Origin: Hippopus hippopus
Taxonomy: Eukaryota > Mollusca > Bivalvia > Cardiida > Cardiidae
Reading direction: 5' to 3'
DNA: 64,000 nucleotides
Assembly (NCBI GenBank): GCA_946811185.2
Contig: OX328099.1
Coordinates: 67,708,714-67,772,713 of the forward strand
Shown here: one piece after another, positions 53,150 through 62,821 of the stretch
Position numbering within the stretch: position 1 is the stretch's first letter
Layout of the letters: the number at the start of each line of letters is the position of its first letter
Made by a program: the position numbers and the translations under genes
The notes under the pieces: generated by a model
Told to the model about the DNA's origin: nothing
What the model saw: only the letters and a program-made list of their open reading frames with translations
Databases searched by the model: none

Positions 53150-53440
53150 TTCTATTATCTGACAGGGGTAGATCAGTAAAAAGATTACAGTGGATAATTT
53201 TCTCAACCTCATCAAGGAACAGAATTTCCTGTACATTTACTGATTAGAATGAACTGAATTCCCCTATTTTAAAGAGTAATTAATGCTTCAACTATGAACC
53301 TCCTTTTTTATCCATGGCTAAAACCATTTGTCAAATCAAATCTGGCATAAATCACAGAAATCTGAAGTATGTGAGACTTGCTTTAACTCCTTACCTTCTG
53401 ACAGAAATTTGCAAGCGATGACTCCAACAGTCCTTGCGAA
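53150..53440. other. Short gene-free stretch
   Basis: Nothing recognised. Confidence 0.35.
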
Positions 53441-53444
53441 AAGT

Positions 53445-54198
53445 TTAACCCCACACAATCCATAGTTTTAAAGACTCCAACGTAAAGGACTTTTGAAAAC
53501 ACTGCTGGAAAAGGAAAAAATATTGGTAAGCAGCATTTTCACCTTTTCCCATGATGTTTTCTATGTTTTGAAAGACAAGATCTCAGAACTTTAACCTTGG
53601 TCACACCGAGCTAACGGACGAGTAACGGATAAAAAATCATTTTATCCATTCGTGTCCGTTTTATGTCCATTTCTTATCCAGCAAATCCGCTACTTGTCCG
53701 GCGATGTCCGTTCCGTGCGGTGGGAAGTTTTGAGCATGTTCAAAACTTTCCACCGGACAAAACGGACAGAGACATGCAAATGATAGACTTTGGATGCATC
53801 TGACATGTCACGTGACCGGTACGTTCCTCGTACGTTGGTGTTCGGTACATTTCCGTTCATCGTACGTCGGAAGAACGTTTTGTCCGGTTCTCATGTGTTG
53901 CACTTCCATTTTATCCGGTACAAGTCCCTTACTCGTACGGTGATATCCGTTTATAGACCGTTTATTATCCTGTACATATCTGGTAAACGTGCGTTTTTTT
54001 CCGTTACATGTGCGGTCATTGTGTGGCTTCTTCGCTCCACACACCGATCGCGTGAGCCTCGAGCAGCAGAGGAGATGAATTTTGTCACCGGATAACCAAA
54101 TTCTGCATGTTTTTGTCCATTTCCTCCCGTTACATATCCATTAGCCGGTCTGACCAAGCCTTTAGCCACATTCAATATGTCACCAGCAAATACTTTAA
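53445..54198 (+). mobile_element. PBM1 copy split by a 563-bp TIR element
   Basis: A arm and hairpin lie left of the insert. CTTTAGCCACATTCAATATG continues the B arm to its right, until the next copy starts at 54195. Confidence 0.8.
53596..54158. mobile_element. GC-rich TIR element, 563 bp, nested in PBM1
   Basis: Ends CTTGGTCACACCGAGCTAAC and, inverted, CTTGGTCAGACCGGCTAATG. The interior is rich in CCGTT, CGTACG and TCCGG words, unlike the AT-rich surroundings. Possible 7-bp target duplication CTTTARC. The frames inside (for example 53790-54095) show no domain. Superfamily not assigned. Confidence 0.7.
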
Positions 54199-54423
54199 CC
54201 CTTTACCGCACAATGCCGACTTTCAACAACCCTGGTAAAGAAACCTTTTGAAAACATTGTGGGAAAAGGAGAAAATGCTGGCAACCAGTATTTTCTCCTT
54301 TTCCCACAATGTTTTCTAGCCTATCAGAGAAAAATTGCACCATTCGAGCCACACTGAAATTGTCGTCTGCAAATGCTTTCAATTTAGACTAGTTTAAAAT
54401 TTTGTCGTCTGGTAAAGGGTTAA
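54195..54423 (+). mobile_element. PBM1 copy
   Basis: Full length; a 45-bp B-end stub (CAAGTCTAAGATTTTGCC) follows to 54470. Confidence 0.9.
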
Positions 54424-54552
54424 ACTTGTTCAAGTCTAAGATTTTGCCATCTGCAGGTTAAGGATTAACAGTCAGATAACAAATACCAAATTATTACTAA
54501 AGGCAATTTCTCCTTTTCCTCTTATGTGGTAGAATGGCAACCAGATCTTTTT

Positions 54553-54758
54553 TTAACCAACAATGTATTTTTTTGCCCCTTCAAAGACAAATCCTGAAAG
54601 TTGAGCCACATTTGTCTTTGAAAAGGCTCTCAGTTTGGATGATACTAAAATTTTGTTGTTTGATTCAGATCTGAGCCACAGTTATTTTGTAATTAATGCA
54701 AAAGCTCTCAATTCAGAGTCTAATTCATGTACAAAATTTTGTTATGTTATAAAGAATA
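54553..54758 (+). mobile_element. PBM1 B arm, internally duplicated
   Basis: GAGCCACA...TTTGTTG-type B-arm segments occur twice (about 54600 and 54675); no A arm. Confidence 0.55.
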
Positions 54759-54955
54759 AACTCTTTACAACATGAAAAAAATTTAGACAGTTCTTTAGCA
54801 TTTGCAAACAGCAAAAACTGAAATTTTCTATGGAAGGGCACAAAACATTGTGGGAATAGGAGAAAATGCTGGTAACCAGCATTTTCTCCTTTTTCTCACA
54901 GTGTTTTAAAATGCCTTTTTTTCCTAAAACTGGACATTCCATGGGAAAAAATTAA
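54756..54955 (-). mobile_element. PBM1 copy
   Basis: B arm shortened; A arm diverged (CCTAAAACTGGACATTCC); right TTAA kept. Confidence 0.8.
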
Positions 54956-54959
54956 TCCA

Positions 54960-55435
54960 TGCCTATGGGTAAAAGACACAGAGTTGTTATGAAGGCTGTA
55001 ACAGCATTATCCACATTCTTCACATATGCATGCAGTTTTCAATTCACCGATATTTGAAAGAGAGAGCTGATAAGCTTCATTAGATTAGACAGCTGACATG
55101 AGTGTCTTTGAAATTGTATGAAAGAAAACTTTAATCCCTGACAGAAAATCTTTCCTTAGACACTTTACCAAAGAATTATATGCTGCAAATAAGTAAGATT
55201 ATGGATAATCTACCCCTCCTGAATAATGATTCTTATGATCCTATTAATCAAGACAAACTTTCTAAAATTAAACTAACTCCAGCATTTCACTACTTCGTGC
55301 TCAAGCCTTACAGTGCCAAATACACCCTAAGACATTTTAACCCTTACTGTGCCAAATAAAACCAACAGAAATCTTCATCATAGAAATACAATCTGAGTAA
55401 GTGCTATGTCATCGTTGCTTTTGTCTCCAATGTTT
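54960..55435. other. Gene-free stretch
   Basis: AT-rich, no frame or repeat partner. Confidence 0.4.
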
Positions 55436-55436
55436 C

Positions 55437-55650
55437 AGCAAAGCCGACAGTGTAGATCAAACATCCGGCTCAATGTTTTGTGCAGCCTGATCTTGATCTA
55501 CACTGAATGCAAAGACAACAGTCACTATAGTAAAGAAGTATAGAAAGGTGTTTCAAGGATTAAGACCCATATAATTGCAATTTTTAGATCACTAGAGATC
55601 AGAAAAGCAGACAATGTAGATCGAAGATCAGACTACACTGGCCACAAAGT
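55437..55650. mobile_element. Two P2 palindromic elements
   Basis: GCAGCCTGATCTTGATCTAC (55482-55501) with a diverged left arm, and a second remnant AATGTAGATCGAAGATCAGA at 55613. Confidence 0.6.
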
Positions 55651-55949
55651 CAACTATAGTGCAAGCGCTATGGGTAAATAACTTTTTTGAATACTGCAAG
55701 ACTGTAAAATCCCAAACTGAATTCATTGAACAATTTAATGCACAATTAACTGCAGTTACTAAACCCACAAGCTGATAAAAATGCAAAGTTTACAACTTCT
55801 TAATTAGCAAGAAATGAAAAAGAACATACCTGCTTAATATCCTAACTGTTACAGTGGCAGTTTTACTGTATCCTTTGCAACTGTGGCATCTGAATATAAA
55901 ACAAGTAAAAGCATTTTTAACCTTTTGGATGGTAAGCACGACTCAAGGA

Positions 55950-56030
55950 CCTTATGCGGACAATGTAGATCAAGATCAGACTGCACAGAATGTGCAGTCT
56001 GAGCTTGGATCTACTCTGTCCGAAAAGGAG
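55950..56030. mobile_element. P2 palindromic element
   Basis: TGTAGATCAAGATCAGACTG to its complement, ending CTCTGTCCG. Confidence 0.7.
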
Positions 56031-56151
56031 ATATCTTTTCCCCAAAAGTACCTTTGAAATAGCAAAATTTGGGTTTTTATTGTCAGTTTAAAAGTTTTTC
56101 ACTACTTTAGCAGAACGAGAGTTAAAACAGGTCCTTAGTTGTTCATTTTCT

Positions 56152-56380
56152 TTAACCCTTTACCACACAATGACGACTTTTGACGCCCCTGAAAGAGAAG
56201 GCTTTTGAAAACATTGTGGGAAAAGGAGAAAATGCTGGTAACCAGCATTTTCTCCTTTTCCCACAATGTTTTCTACCCTATCAAAGAAAAATCATTTCAT
56301 ATGAGCCACTTTCAAACTGTCATCTACAAATGCTTTCAATTTGGACAGGTCTAAAATTTTGTCGTGTGGTAAAGGGTTAA
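56152..56380 (+). mobile_element. PBM1 copy, close to the GACGCC subfamily
   Basis: A arm ATGACGACTTTTGACGCCCC; perfect hairpin; both TTAA borders. Confidence 0.92.
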
Positions 56381-56409
56381 GTGATTGCTTTGTCTTGCAG
56401 CAGATTAGA

Positions 56410-56480
56410 GTCCGTATTCACCAACCATTCTTAAGAACATTCTTAGTCTTACTCTCAAGAATTTTCTAAATTTGCCAAAA
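56410..56480. mobile_element. P6 half copy
   Basis: GTATTCACCAACCATTCTTA, CTTACTCTCAAGAATTTTC; the opposite arm is missing. Confidence 0.5.
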
Positions 56481-56688
56481 TGGTTTTAAAGGTATAAAAT
56501 ACTACTCCAATTTGATTATCAAAAATTTTACAAGGAAGTTATCTGTAGCAAATTTGTTTTTAGAGGTAATATGTTAAAAGCCAATACAGAAACTATGACA
56601 TTTCAAAATGTCAAAAAAGGTGATTACGTAATTGCATCAGGGAAAAAAGTATGAAAAAATGATTAAGTAATTTGCACTAGGAAATGAG

Positions 56689-56891
56689 TTAACTCTTTAC
56701 CAAAATATCCCATGTTTCTACAACTGTGAAGGAGGGTTTTTGAAAACATTTTGGGAAAAGGAGAAAATGTTGGTAACCAGTGTTTTCTCCTTTTCCTTAT
56801 TTTTTTCCCATTTAACAATCAAATCCCATCTACTGAGATGCATTTATGGTCTGCACATGTTTTCAATATGAACAAAGAGGTAAATGCTTAA
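56689..56891 (+). mobile_element. PBM1 copy
   Basis: B arm shortened; right TTAA shared. Confidence 0.85.
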
Positions 56892-57090
56892 CTCATTACC
56901 AAACACCAAAATTTTTGATTAGTCAAAATTGGAAGCATTTGTAGACGACAATTTAAGTGTGGCTCAAATGATAAAATCTGTTATTGATGGGGTAGAAAAC
57001 ATACCAGCATTTTCTCCTTTTCCCACTATGTTTGCAAAAGCCTTCTTTGCTGGGGTCGTTAAAACTCGGGATTAAATGGTACAGAGTTAA
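56888..57090 (-). mobile_element. PBM1 copy, left hairpin arm deleted
   Basis: GTAGAAAACATACCAGC: outer left arm joins directly to the centre. Confidence 0.85.
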
Positions 57091-57098
57091 TTTCATGG

Positions 57099-57289
57099 TT
57101 AACTCTTTACCACACAATCCCGACTTTTAACAACCCTGAGAAAGAAAGCTTTTGAAAACTTTGTGGGAAAAGGAGAAAATGCTACCCTTCCCAAATCGAA
57201 TTTCAATTTCTGATTCATATTTATTTTGTCGTCTGCAAATGTTTTCAATTTGGACTAGTCCAAAATTTTGTCGTTTGGTAAAGAGTTAA
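57099..57289 (+). mobile_element. PBM1 copy, right hairpin arm deleted
   Basis: GGAGAAAATGCTACCC: mirror image of its left neighbour's defect. Confidence 0.85.
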
Positions 57290-57588
57290 AGCCTATAATG
57301 CTCAAAAGCAGCTTTATTCTTGAAATGATGAACTGCAGTAATCATACACACAAAATACAATTAATGTAGATATAATTCTGTGTCACCGAGTTTTGGAATA
57401 AAACATAGTTAAAGAGGGTTCAAGTAAATTCTTTTAGTCATACGCTGTATGTAGATTATCTTACAGAATAGATGATTAGAAAAATCTAAAAGAAAATCAG
57501 GAAACTTCGGGTCATTCGTTGTGAAGGGTCAATATGAATGCTTCATCATGAATTAAAGAATTAACTCATTAGTACACAGACTTATATT
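57290..57588. other. Gene-free stretch
   Basis: Nothing recognised. Confidence 0.4.
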
Positions 57589-57590
57589 AA

Positions 57591-58112
57591 TTCTTTACCT
57601 GCTGAAAAAATTTTAGACTCTTCCAAATTAAGAGAATTTGAAAACGATAAATTACAGGTGACTTAACTGAAGGGATTTGTCTCTTTGCAGGTAGCAAACA
57701 TAATAGGAAAAGGAGGAAATGCTGAAAACCAACATTTTCTTTTCTGACAATATTCTCAGGGGACCTTCTACCTCAAGGGCCGAGCCCTGGTAGCTCAGTC
57801 GGTAGCGTACAGGACTTGAGAACAGGGGGTCGTGGGTTCGATCCCTGGCTTGGCCAATTTCTTTCCAAGGATTGTTGATAGTCAGTGCGAAAGGAATCAT
57901 TCCTCCCCCACCACTGACCATTGTTTCGACGATGGTTATGTGGCTTAGAAAGAAAACTGTGCGGAGTACCGGTAAAAGAGACTCCAGGAAAGCATGGATA
58001 GGTGCACTGGCCACCGCCATATAACTGAAATAATGTTGAAAACGGCATTAAACACCATACAATCAATCTACCTCAAGGTCGTTGATACACAAGATAGTTC
58101 CATGAAGGGGTT
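57591..58112 (-). mobile_element. PBM1 copy split by a SINE
   Basis: Degenerate B arm and hairpin to 57778; after the SINE the A arm resumes as AAGGTCGTTGATACACAAGA. Confidence 0.7.
57779..58067 (+). mobile_element. SINE family A copy, complete, nested in PBM1
   Basis: Perfect 11-bp target duplication CTACCTCAAGG (57768-57778, 58068-58078). A box 57791-57802, B box GGTTCGATCC 57835-57844, tail CAATCAAT. Intact promoter boxes and a perfect duplication make this a young copy. Confidence 0.92.
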
Positions 58113-58351
58113 TACTGAACCCAAAACTGATACAACTGACATCAAGGATGACAATTTATAAGCCATAAAAGTGCATTCTTGAATTGTATGGAAAAATACT
58201 GTGGGAAAAGGTTACAAGCAATTATCCATTTTCAGACATACTTTTCAAAAGCTATCAAATAAAAGTTAAACATGTGTGTTAATGGGTTAATTCTTTCAAA
58301 CATTTCTGCTGAAACTCCTAATTAATCCCTCAAGCAACAAAGGTGAAAATA

Positions 58352-58428
58352 GGGGATGTGAAGATTAAAGATCAAGATCAGGATGCACAGACATGCAGTC
58401 TGATCATGGATCTGATTTTGTCCGTTTC
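58352..58428. mobile_element. P2 palindromic element
   Basis: AAGATCAAGATCAGGATGCA with GCAGTCTGATCATGGATC. A further remnant lies near 58640-58700. Confidence 0.55.
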
Positions 58429-58429
58429 T

Positions 58430-58865
58430 CAAGCCCCTAAAATAAAAATCTTTCTGAGTTTCATTGGATGACTGGTATATTTTATTCACCATCATAGGAG
58501 GTTGAGTTTATATATTTAGCGCTAAAAGAGTGACTTTGTTTGCAATAAGCTCATGTATCGATCCTTACAAATAAAATCTCTCTGTTTAATGGTAGGTCAT
58601 GACATTTTAAGATATCAACTTTTGTTTTAATGCTTTACATCCTGAAAACAATGTTGATCAGCCTACACAAAATGAGCTGTCTGATTTTATCTACACTTTC
58701 CAATGTTAGAGCAGATATTCTGGCAAAAACAGCTTTGGTAATGCTATAACCACAGGTCTTTGAAGCTCTATTGGTCTATCACGGAACAAAAAAATTTTCC
58801 TTGGTCGATCATCGAACACTTATAGCACATCGGTGCATCAATATCATTGAATATACTCAAATTTT
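58430..58865. other. Gene-free stretch
   Basis: Apart from the P2 remnant near 58640, nothing recognised. Confidence 0.4.
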
Positions 58866-58867
58866 CA

Positions 58868-59096
58868 TTAACACCATTTCTATAAATAGCACATTAGACT
58901 TGCCTAAATTCAAAGCTTTTGCAGACAACAAAATAATTGTGACTCAAAATTAGAAATTGGCTTACTGAAGGGTAGAAAACATGGTGGGAAAAGTAGAAAA
59001 TGCTGATTACCAGAATTTTTTCCTTTTCCCACTATATTTTAAAAAGGCTTCTTTGTCAGGGTTGTTAAACCTCGGGATTTTTTGGTAAAGGGTTAA
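58868..59096 (-). mobile_element. PBM1 copy
   Basis: Left CTCTTTACC lost; right GGTAAAGGGTTAA shared with the next copy. Confidence 0.85.
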
Positions 59097-59326
59097 CTTT
59101 TTACCACACCATAAAATTTTAGACTTGTCAAAGTTCAAAGCATATGCAGATGACAAATCAAGGTTGGCTCAAAATTAATGATCAAAACTTGCCTTTAATT
59201 GAAAAGAAAACAATGTGGAAAAGGAGAAAATGCTGGTTACCAGCATTTTCTCCTTTTCCCTCAATGTTTTCAAAAGCTTTCTTCCTCAAGGTTGTCAATA
59301 GTTGGGATTGTGTGGTAAAGTGTTTA
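59093..59326 (-). mobile_element. PBM1 copy
   Basis: Same orientation as its neighbour; right border AAAGTGTTTA. Confidence 0.87.
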
Positions 59327-59436
59327 CTTCATTTATTTAGCTCACTGTATGGCACCTCCTTTACTGAACAGAAACACATCTGCATGGTATCTTGAAGTTT
59401 TTTGCAAAAGGATAAAGCACGACATCTTTACAAAAC

Positions 59437-59457
59437 AACAACAACAACAACAAAAAA
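59437..59457 (+). repeat. (ACA)n microsatellite
   Basis: About six ACA units followed by an A run. Confidence 0.7.
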
Positions 59458-59558
59458 TGGTCACAAAATGGCAGCAGCTTTGTTTTCTTAACAGTGTAAA
59501 GGTCACAAAAATGCAGATTTATATGAAAATGTCGAGAAGGACTAACTTGGTCCACCTC

Positions 59559-59760
59559 AACTCTTAACCAAACAATTCCATGTTTGAACTGAAAGGAAAT
59601 ATTTTTGGAGAAGGAGCAAATGCTAATATTTTCTCCTTTTCCATAATGTTTTCTAGCCTTTCAAAGACCCAGTCTGTCATTTTAGCCACATTAATTTTAT
59701 TCTCTGCAAATAATTTTAGTATGAGTAAGCCTAAAATTTTGTCATCTTGTATAAAGTTAA
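59559..59760 (+). mobile_element. PBM1 copy, shortened A arm and hairpin
   Basis: Centre TGCTAATATTTTC; right border AAAGTTAA. Confidence 0.78.
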
Positions 59761-60040
59761 ATATTTCTGAGATAAGTAAGGTGTTAAGACAAAACATTCC
59801 CTTCTGTCTAGATACAGCCTCTGCTTCCAAAAATGTATGAGGACTTCGGATAATTTCAGATCTTTAATTTTAGATCTGTCCACTCTTTATTCCCTAAGAG
59901 CTCCAGTTTGACAACTCTACATAAGAGAACTGTACAAAAACAAAGTCTGATACTGGAGTAAATAACCTTGACCTTGATCAAGCTTATCAGCTACTTACTT
60001 TGATATATATTTTGAACTATAGAGAGAACAGGAAAAAAGG

Positions 60041-60336
60041 AACAAGAGCACTGCATGTGGGTCCAAATGCTCGGCTGCAGTTGCTTGATTTTCGGTGAGA
60101 ATTTTAAGTTCAAGAAGGGGCATAACTGAGTTCAAAATATGATTGTTACCTGTCCCTGTTGAATGGGTTCCTCTTTTGAAGTAGTTCAAGTTTGACAAAA
60201 ATATCTTCAATAATGACAGAGATATTATAAAATGTAAAAAATTTTGAAAATGTCCAAGTTTTTGTACGACAATGTCGCAAACCATGATGCAGGTGATGCA
60301 GGTGACTAAAATGTTTCTAGATAGAGCCAAAGGTAA
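60041..60336 (+). mobile_element. HLE5 element
   Basis: 5' AACAAGAGCACTGCATGTGG, then ATGCTCGGCTG. The 3' end is diverged (GATAGAGCCAAAGGTAAAA), where 32102-32388 has AACAGCCCAGCTAAAAA. No array. Confidence 0.6.
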
Positions 60337-60420
60337 AACTGTAAGAAGGCAAATTCTCAATCAATGATCTTAAAAATTTTGGAAATTTTGTCTATTGGTC
60401 TTTTACTGATGAGGCCTACC

Positions 60421-60614
60421 AAAAAAATATCTGTGTTAAGGGTTTCTCGACCCTACCTAGAAAATGCTTCCTACCCTAAACTTTTACGCCACGATTGAAA
60501 AAAAAAATCTTTCGGGTGTGCTTTCGGTACATGGTCTCAGTAAAAAGTTTCTGGGAAAAAAATCCCTACCTACAGCATCTCGGACCAAAACCCTAAACAC
60601 AGATATTTTTTTCT
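60421..60614. mobile_element. TIR element, about 195 bp
   Basis: AAAAAATATCTGTGTTAAGG at the left and its inverse, CCCTAAACACAGATATTTTT, at the right; TCTCGACC and GGACC continue the arms. Confidence 0.65.
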
Positions 60615-60735
60615 TATGCCTGAATGATAGATGTAACACAATTTAGAATTTTACCTATATTATTTGACCCTCAATTTCTATCTGAGGATCTGCATTTTGT
60701 GAAGACAATAAAATTGACACTCTAGATGAAAGTCA

Positions 60736-61018
60736 AAAGTAAAAAGTAAACAAAAAAAAGTAAAATGCATTTAAACTTATATCACACCATTTAGAAGTAT
60801 GAAAATCATTGTGAAGATGACAATCTGCAATTGTTAGGTTGGTCTAAGTATTAGTTGCTGGCAGAAAAATTAATTTTAAAAAAAGGTTAAAAGTTGCCAA
60901 GTCAGTTTATCGTTTGTTTACATTTTACCTGGTTTAAAAATTTATTTTTCTGCCAAGGACTAACACTTGGACCAACCGTACAATAACAATTTGTTATCTT
61001 AACAATAATTTTCCTACT
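60736..61018. mobile_element. P4 TIR element
   Basis: AAGATGACAATCTG at the left; GTATTAGTTGCTGGCAGAAA and TTCTGCCAAGGACTAACAC face each other as in the 46.7 kb copy. Confidence 0.6.
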
Positions 61019-61235
61019 TTTAAGTCTTTACCAAATGACAAAATTTTAGGCTTACATTTGCAGACAACAAATTGGGGGTGGCCGAAATGACAAAATGTAT
61101 CCTTGATTTGGCAGAAAACATTGCGGGAAAAGGAGAAAATGCTGGTTACCAGCACTTTCTCCTTTTCCCACAATTTTTTCAAAAAGCTTCTTTCTCAGGG
61201 TTGTTAAAACTCGGGATTGTGTGGTAAAGTGTTGA
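61019..61235 (-). mobile_element. PBM1 copy, left unit of a local duplication
   Basis: Shares its left flank AATTTTCCTACTTTTAA and a diagnostic CCTTGATTTGGCAGAAAAC with the next copy. Confidence 0.88.
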
Positions 61236-61252
61236 AAGTAATTTTCCTACTT

Positions 61253-61478
61253 TTAACTCTTTACCAAATGACAAAATTTTATACTTGTCTGGATTCAATG
61301 CATTTGCAGACAACAAATTAAAGGTGGCCAAAATTACAAAATGTGTCCTTGATTTGGCAGAAAACATTGTGGGAAAAACAGAAAATGCTGATTACCAGCA
61401 TTTTCTCCTTTCCACAATGTTTTCAAAAGCTTTCTTCCTCAGGGTTGTTAAAAGTCGGGACAGAGTGGCAAGGATTAA
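61253..61478 (-). mobile_element. PBM1 copy, right unit of a local duplication
   Basis: Right hairpin arm lacks a few bases (CTCCTTTCCACAATG); right border AGGATTAA. Confidence 0.88.
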
Positions 61479-61543
61479 AATTAATGGTATGATTTAAAGC
61501 ATTTTTACACCCACACTGTCTATTTTTGGGCGCTTCTGTGCAT

Positions 61544-61768
61544 TTAACTCTTTACCACACGACAAAATGTTAGACAGATCCAAATCGGAAGCATTTCCAA
61601 TGGACATAGTAAATGTGGCACAAGTAAAGGGATTTGCTTGTAAAATGAAAACATTGTGGGAAATGAAGAAAATGCTGGTTACCAGCATTTTCTCCTTCTC
61701 CCACAATGTCTTCAAAAGCTTTCTTTCTTAGGGTTGTTAAAACTTGAGATTGTGTGGTAAAGGGTTAA
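61544..61768 (-). mobile_element. PBM1 copy
   Basis: Both TTAA borders; left hairpin arm has AAATGAAGAAAATG. Confidence 0.88.
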
Positions 61769-61850
61769 ATCATTATGATAGACAGTATTAACCTAAGAAA
61801 TTTAAGAAATGTTTAGAAATGACTATTTTTGTGCAATCAATTCATATAAT

Positions 61851-61957
61851 ATAGAAAACATTGTCATTAAAAGAGAAAATTCTAATTAACTGGCATTTTT
61901 TTCCTTTTCCAAAATGTTTCAAAAACCTTCCTCCTCAGTTGTGAAAAAGGTTAACAG
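61851..61957 (-). mobile_element. PBM1 copy, degenerate
   Basis: Diverged hairpin (AAAGAGAAAATTCTAATTAA) and A arm only. Confidence 0.6.
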
Positions 61958-61962
61958 GCAAC

Positions 61963-62189
61963 TTGACCCATTACCAGACAACAAAATTTTAGACTAGTCA
62001 ATTTTGAAAGCAGTAGCATATAATCAATTCATTGTGGCTCAGATGTTGATTTTTGTATTTGAAAGGTTGGAAAACATTGTGGGAAAAAAAGAAAATACTG
62101 GTTACTAGCATCTTCTCCTTTTCCCACAATGTTTTCCAAAGCTCTCTCCTTTAGGGTTGTTAAATCAGGATTGTTTGGAAAAGGATTAA
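61963..62189 (-). mobile_element. PBM1 copy
   Basis: Left border decayed (TTGACCCATTACC); right AGGATTAA. Confidence 0.85.
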
Positions 62190-62307
62190 TGAGGAAAAAT
62201 TCCACAAAATATTTTATTATCCTAACACAACAGCGATAAAAGAATAAAAGTATTTCAGACTTTCGTTATCTTCTGTTTGATGCACTCAGTTCAAAGTTTT
62301 TGATGCA

Positions 62308-62532
62308 TTAGAGTCTATCGAGCGAGCATGTTTCAGAGTTAAGCTTCTGTTTCATCATAACGCAATCAAAACATCTGCAAGAATTTTCACTGATAAGCCA
62401 TAAGCACATAAAGCAGGAAATGTTGTTTTGACAGGTTACAGAGTTACAATTTTCTCTCCTATCATGAGAGAATGTCAGGAAGAGAAAAAAAGTTGTTGCA
62501 ATAGTTGTAACAGAAAGCACCGTCACTGTCAT
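62308..62532 (-). CDS. Small cysteine-rich open frame, possibly secreted
   Basis: From ATG at 62532 the frame gives a hydrophobic N-terminus (MTVTVLSVTTIATTFFLFLT, signal-like), then eight cysteines (CNSVTCQNNISCFMC and later SCRCFDC, TC). Not a reading of any repeat here; the region 62190-62543 is unique within the window. A PBM1 copy begins only about 12 bp upstream of the ATG. No family match is recognised and no intron signals are clear. Either a small secreted peptide, an exon, or chance. Confidence 0.22.
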   Translation of the reverse strand: MTVTVLSVTTIATTFFLFLTFSHDRRENCNSVTCQNNISCFMCLWLISENSCRCFDCVMMKQKLNSETCSLDRL

Positions 62533-62543
62533 GGAAAACAATA

Positions 62544-62778
62544 TTAACTCTTTACCACACGACCAAAAAGTAGACTAGTCCAAATTGAAAGCATTTGCAG
62601 CCAACAATTTCAATGTAATGTAGTTCAAATGATGAAATTTGACTTTGATAGGGTAGAAAGCATTGTGGGAAAAGGAGAAAGTGCTGGTTACCAGCATTTT
62701 CTCCTTTTCCCACAATGTTTTCAAAAGGCTTCTCTTTCAGGGTTGTTAAAACTCGTGATTTGTGTGGTAATGGGTTAA
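62544..62778 (-). mobile_element. PBM1 copy
   Basis: Perfect hairpin, both TTAA borders. Confidence 0.9.
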
Positions 62779-62821
62779 TGAGCAGTTTCATGTTTAGATT
62801 TGTCTGTCTCGTGTCTTCTAG

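Noticed and set aside
53790..54095. 101-codon frame in the GC-rich element
   Set aside because: Overlaps two other open frames on the opposite strand, shows no domain, and low stop density is expected from the GC-rich composition.
57652..58066. 122- and 97-codon minus-strand frames
   Set aside because: Antisense readings of the SINE A copy; similar peptides recur at 14255 and in other SINE copies.
14258..58067. tRNA-like A and B boxes suggesting tRNA genes
   Set aside because: Each lies at the head of a 300-bp SINE with a body and CAATCAAT tail; no cloverleaf with a proper acceptor stem is apparent.
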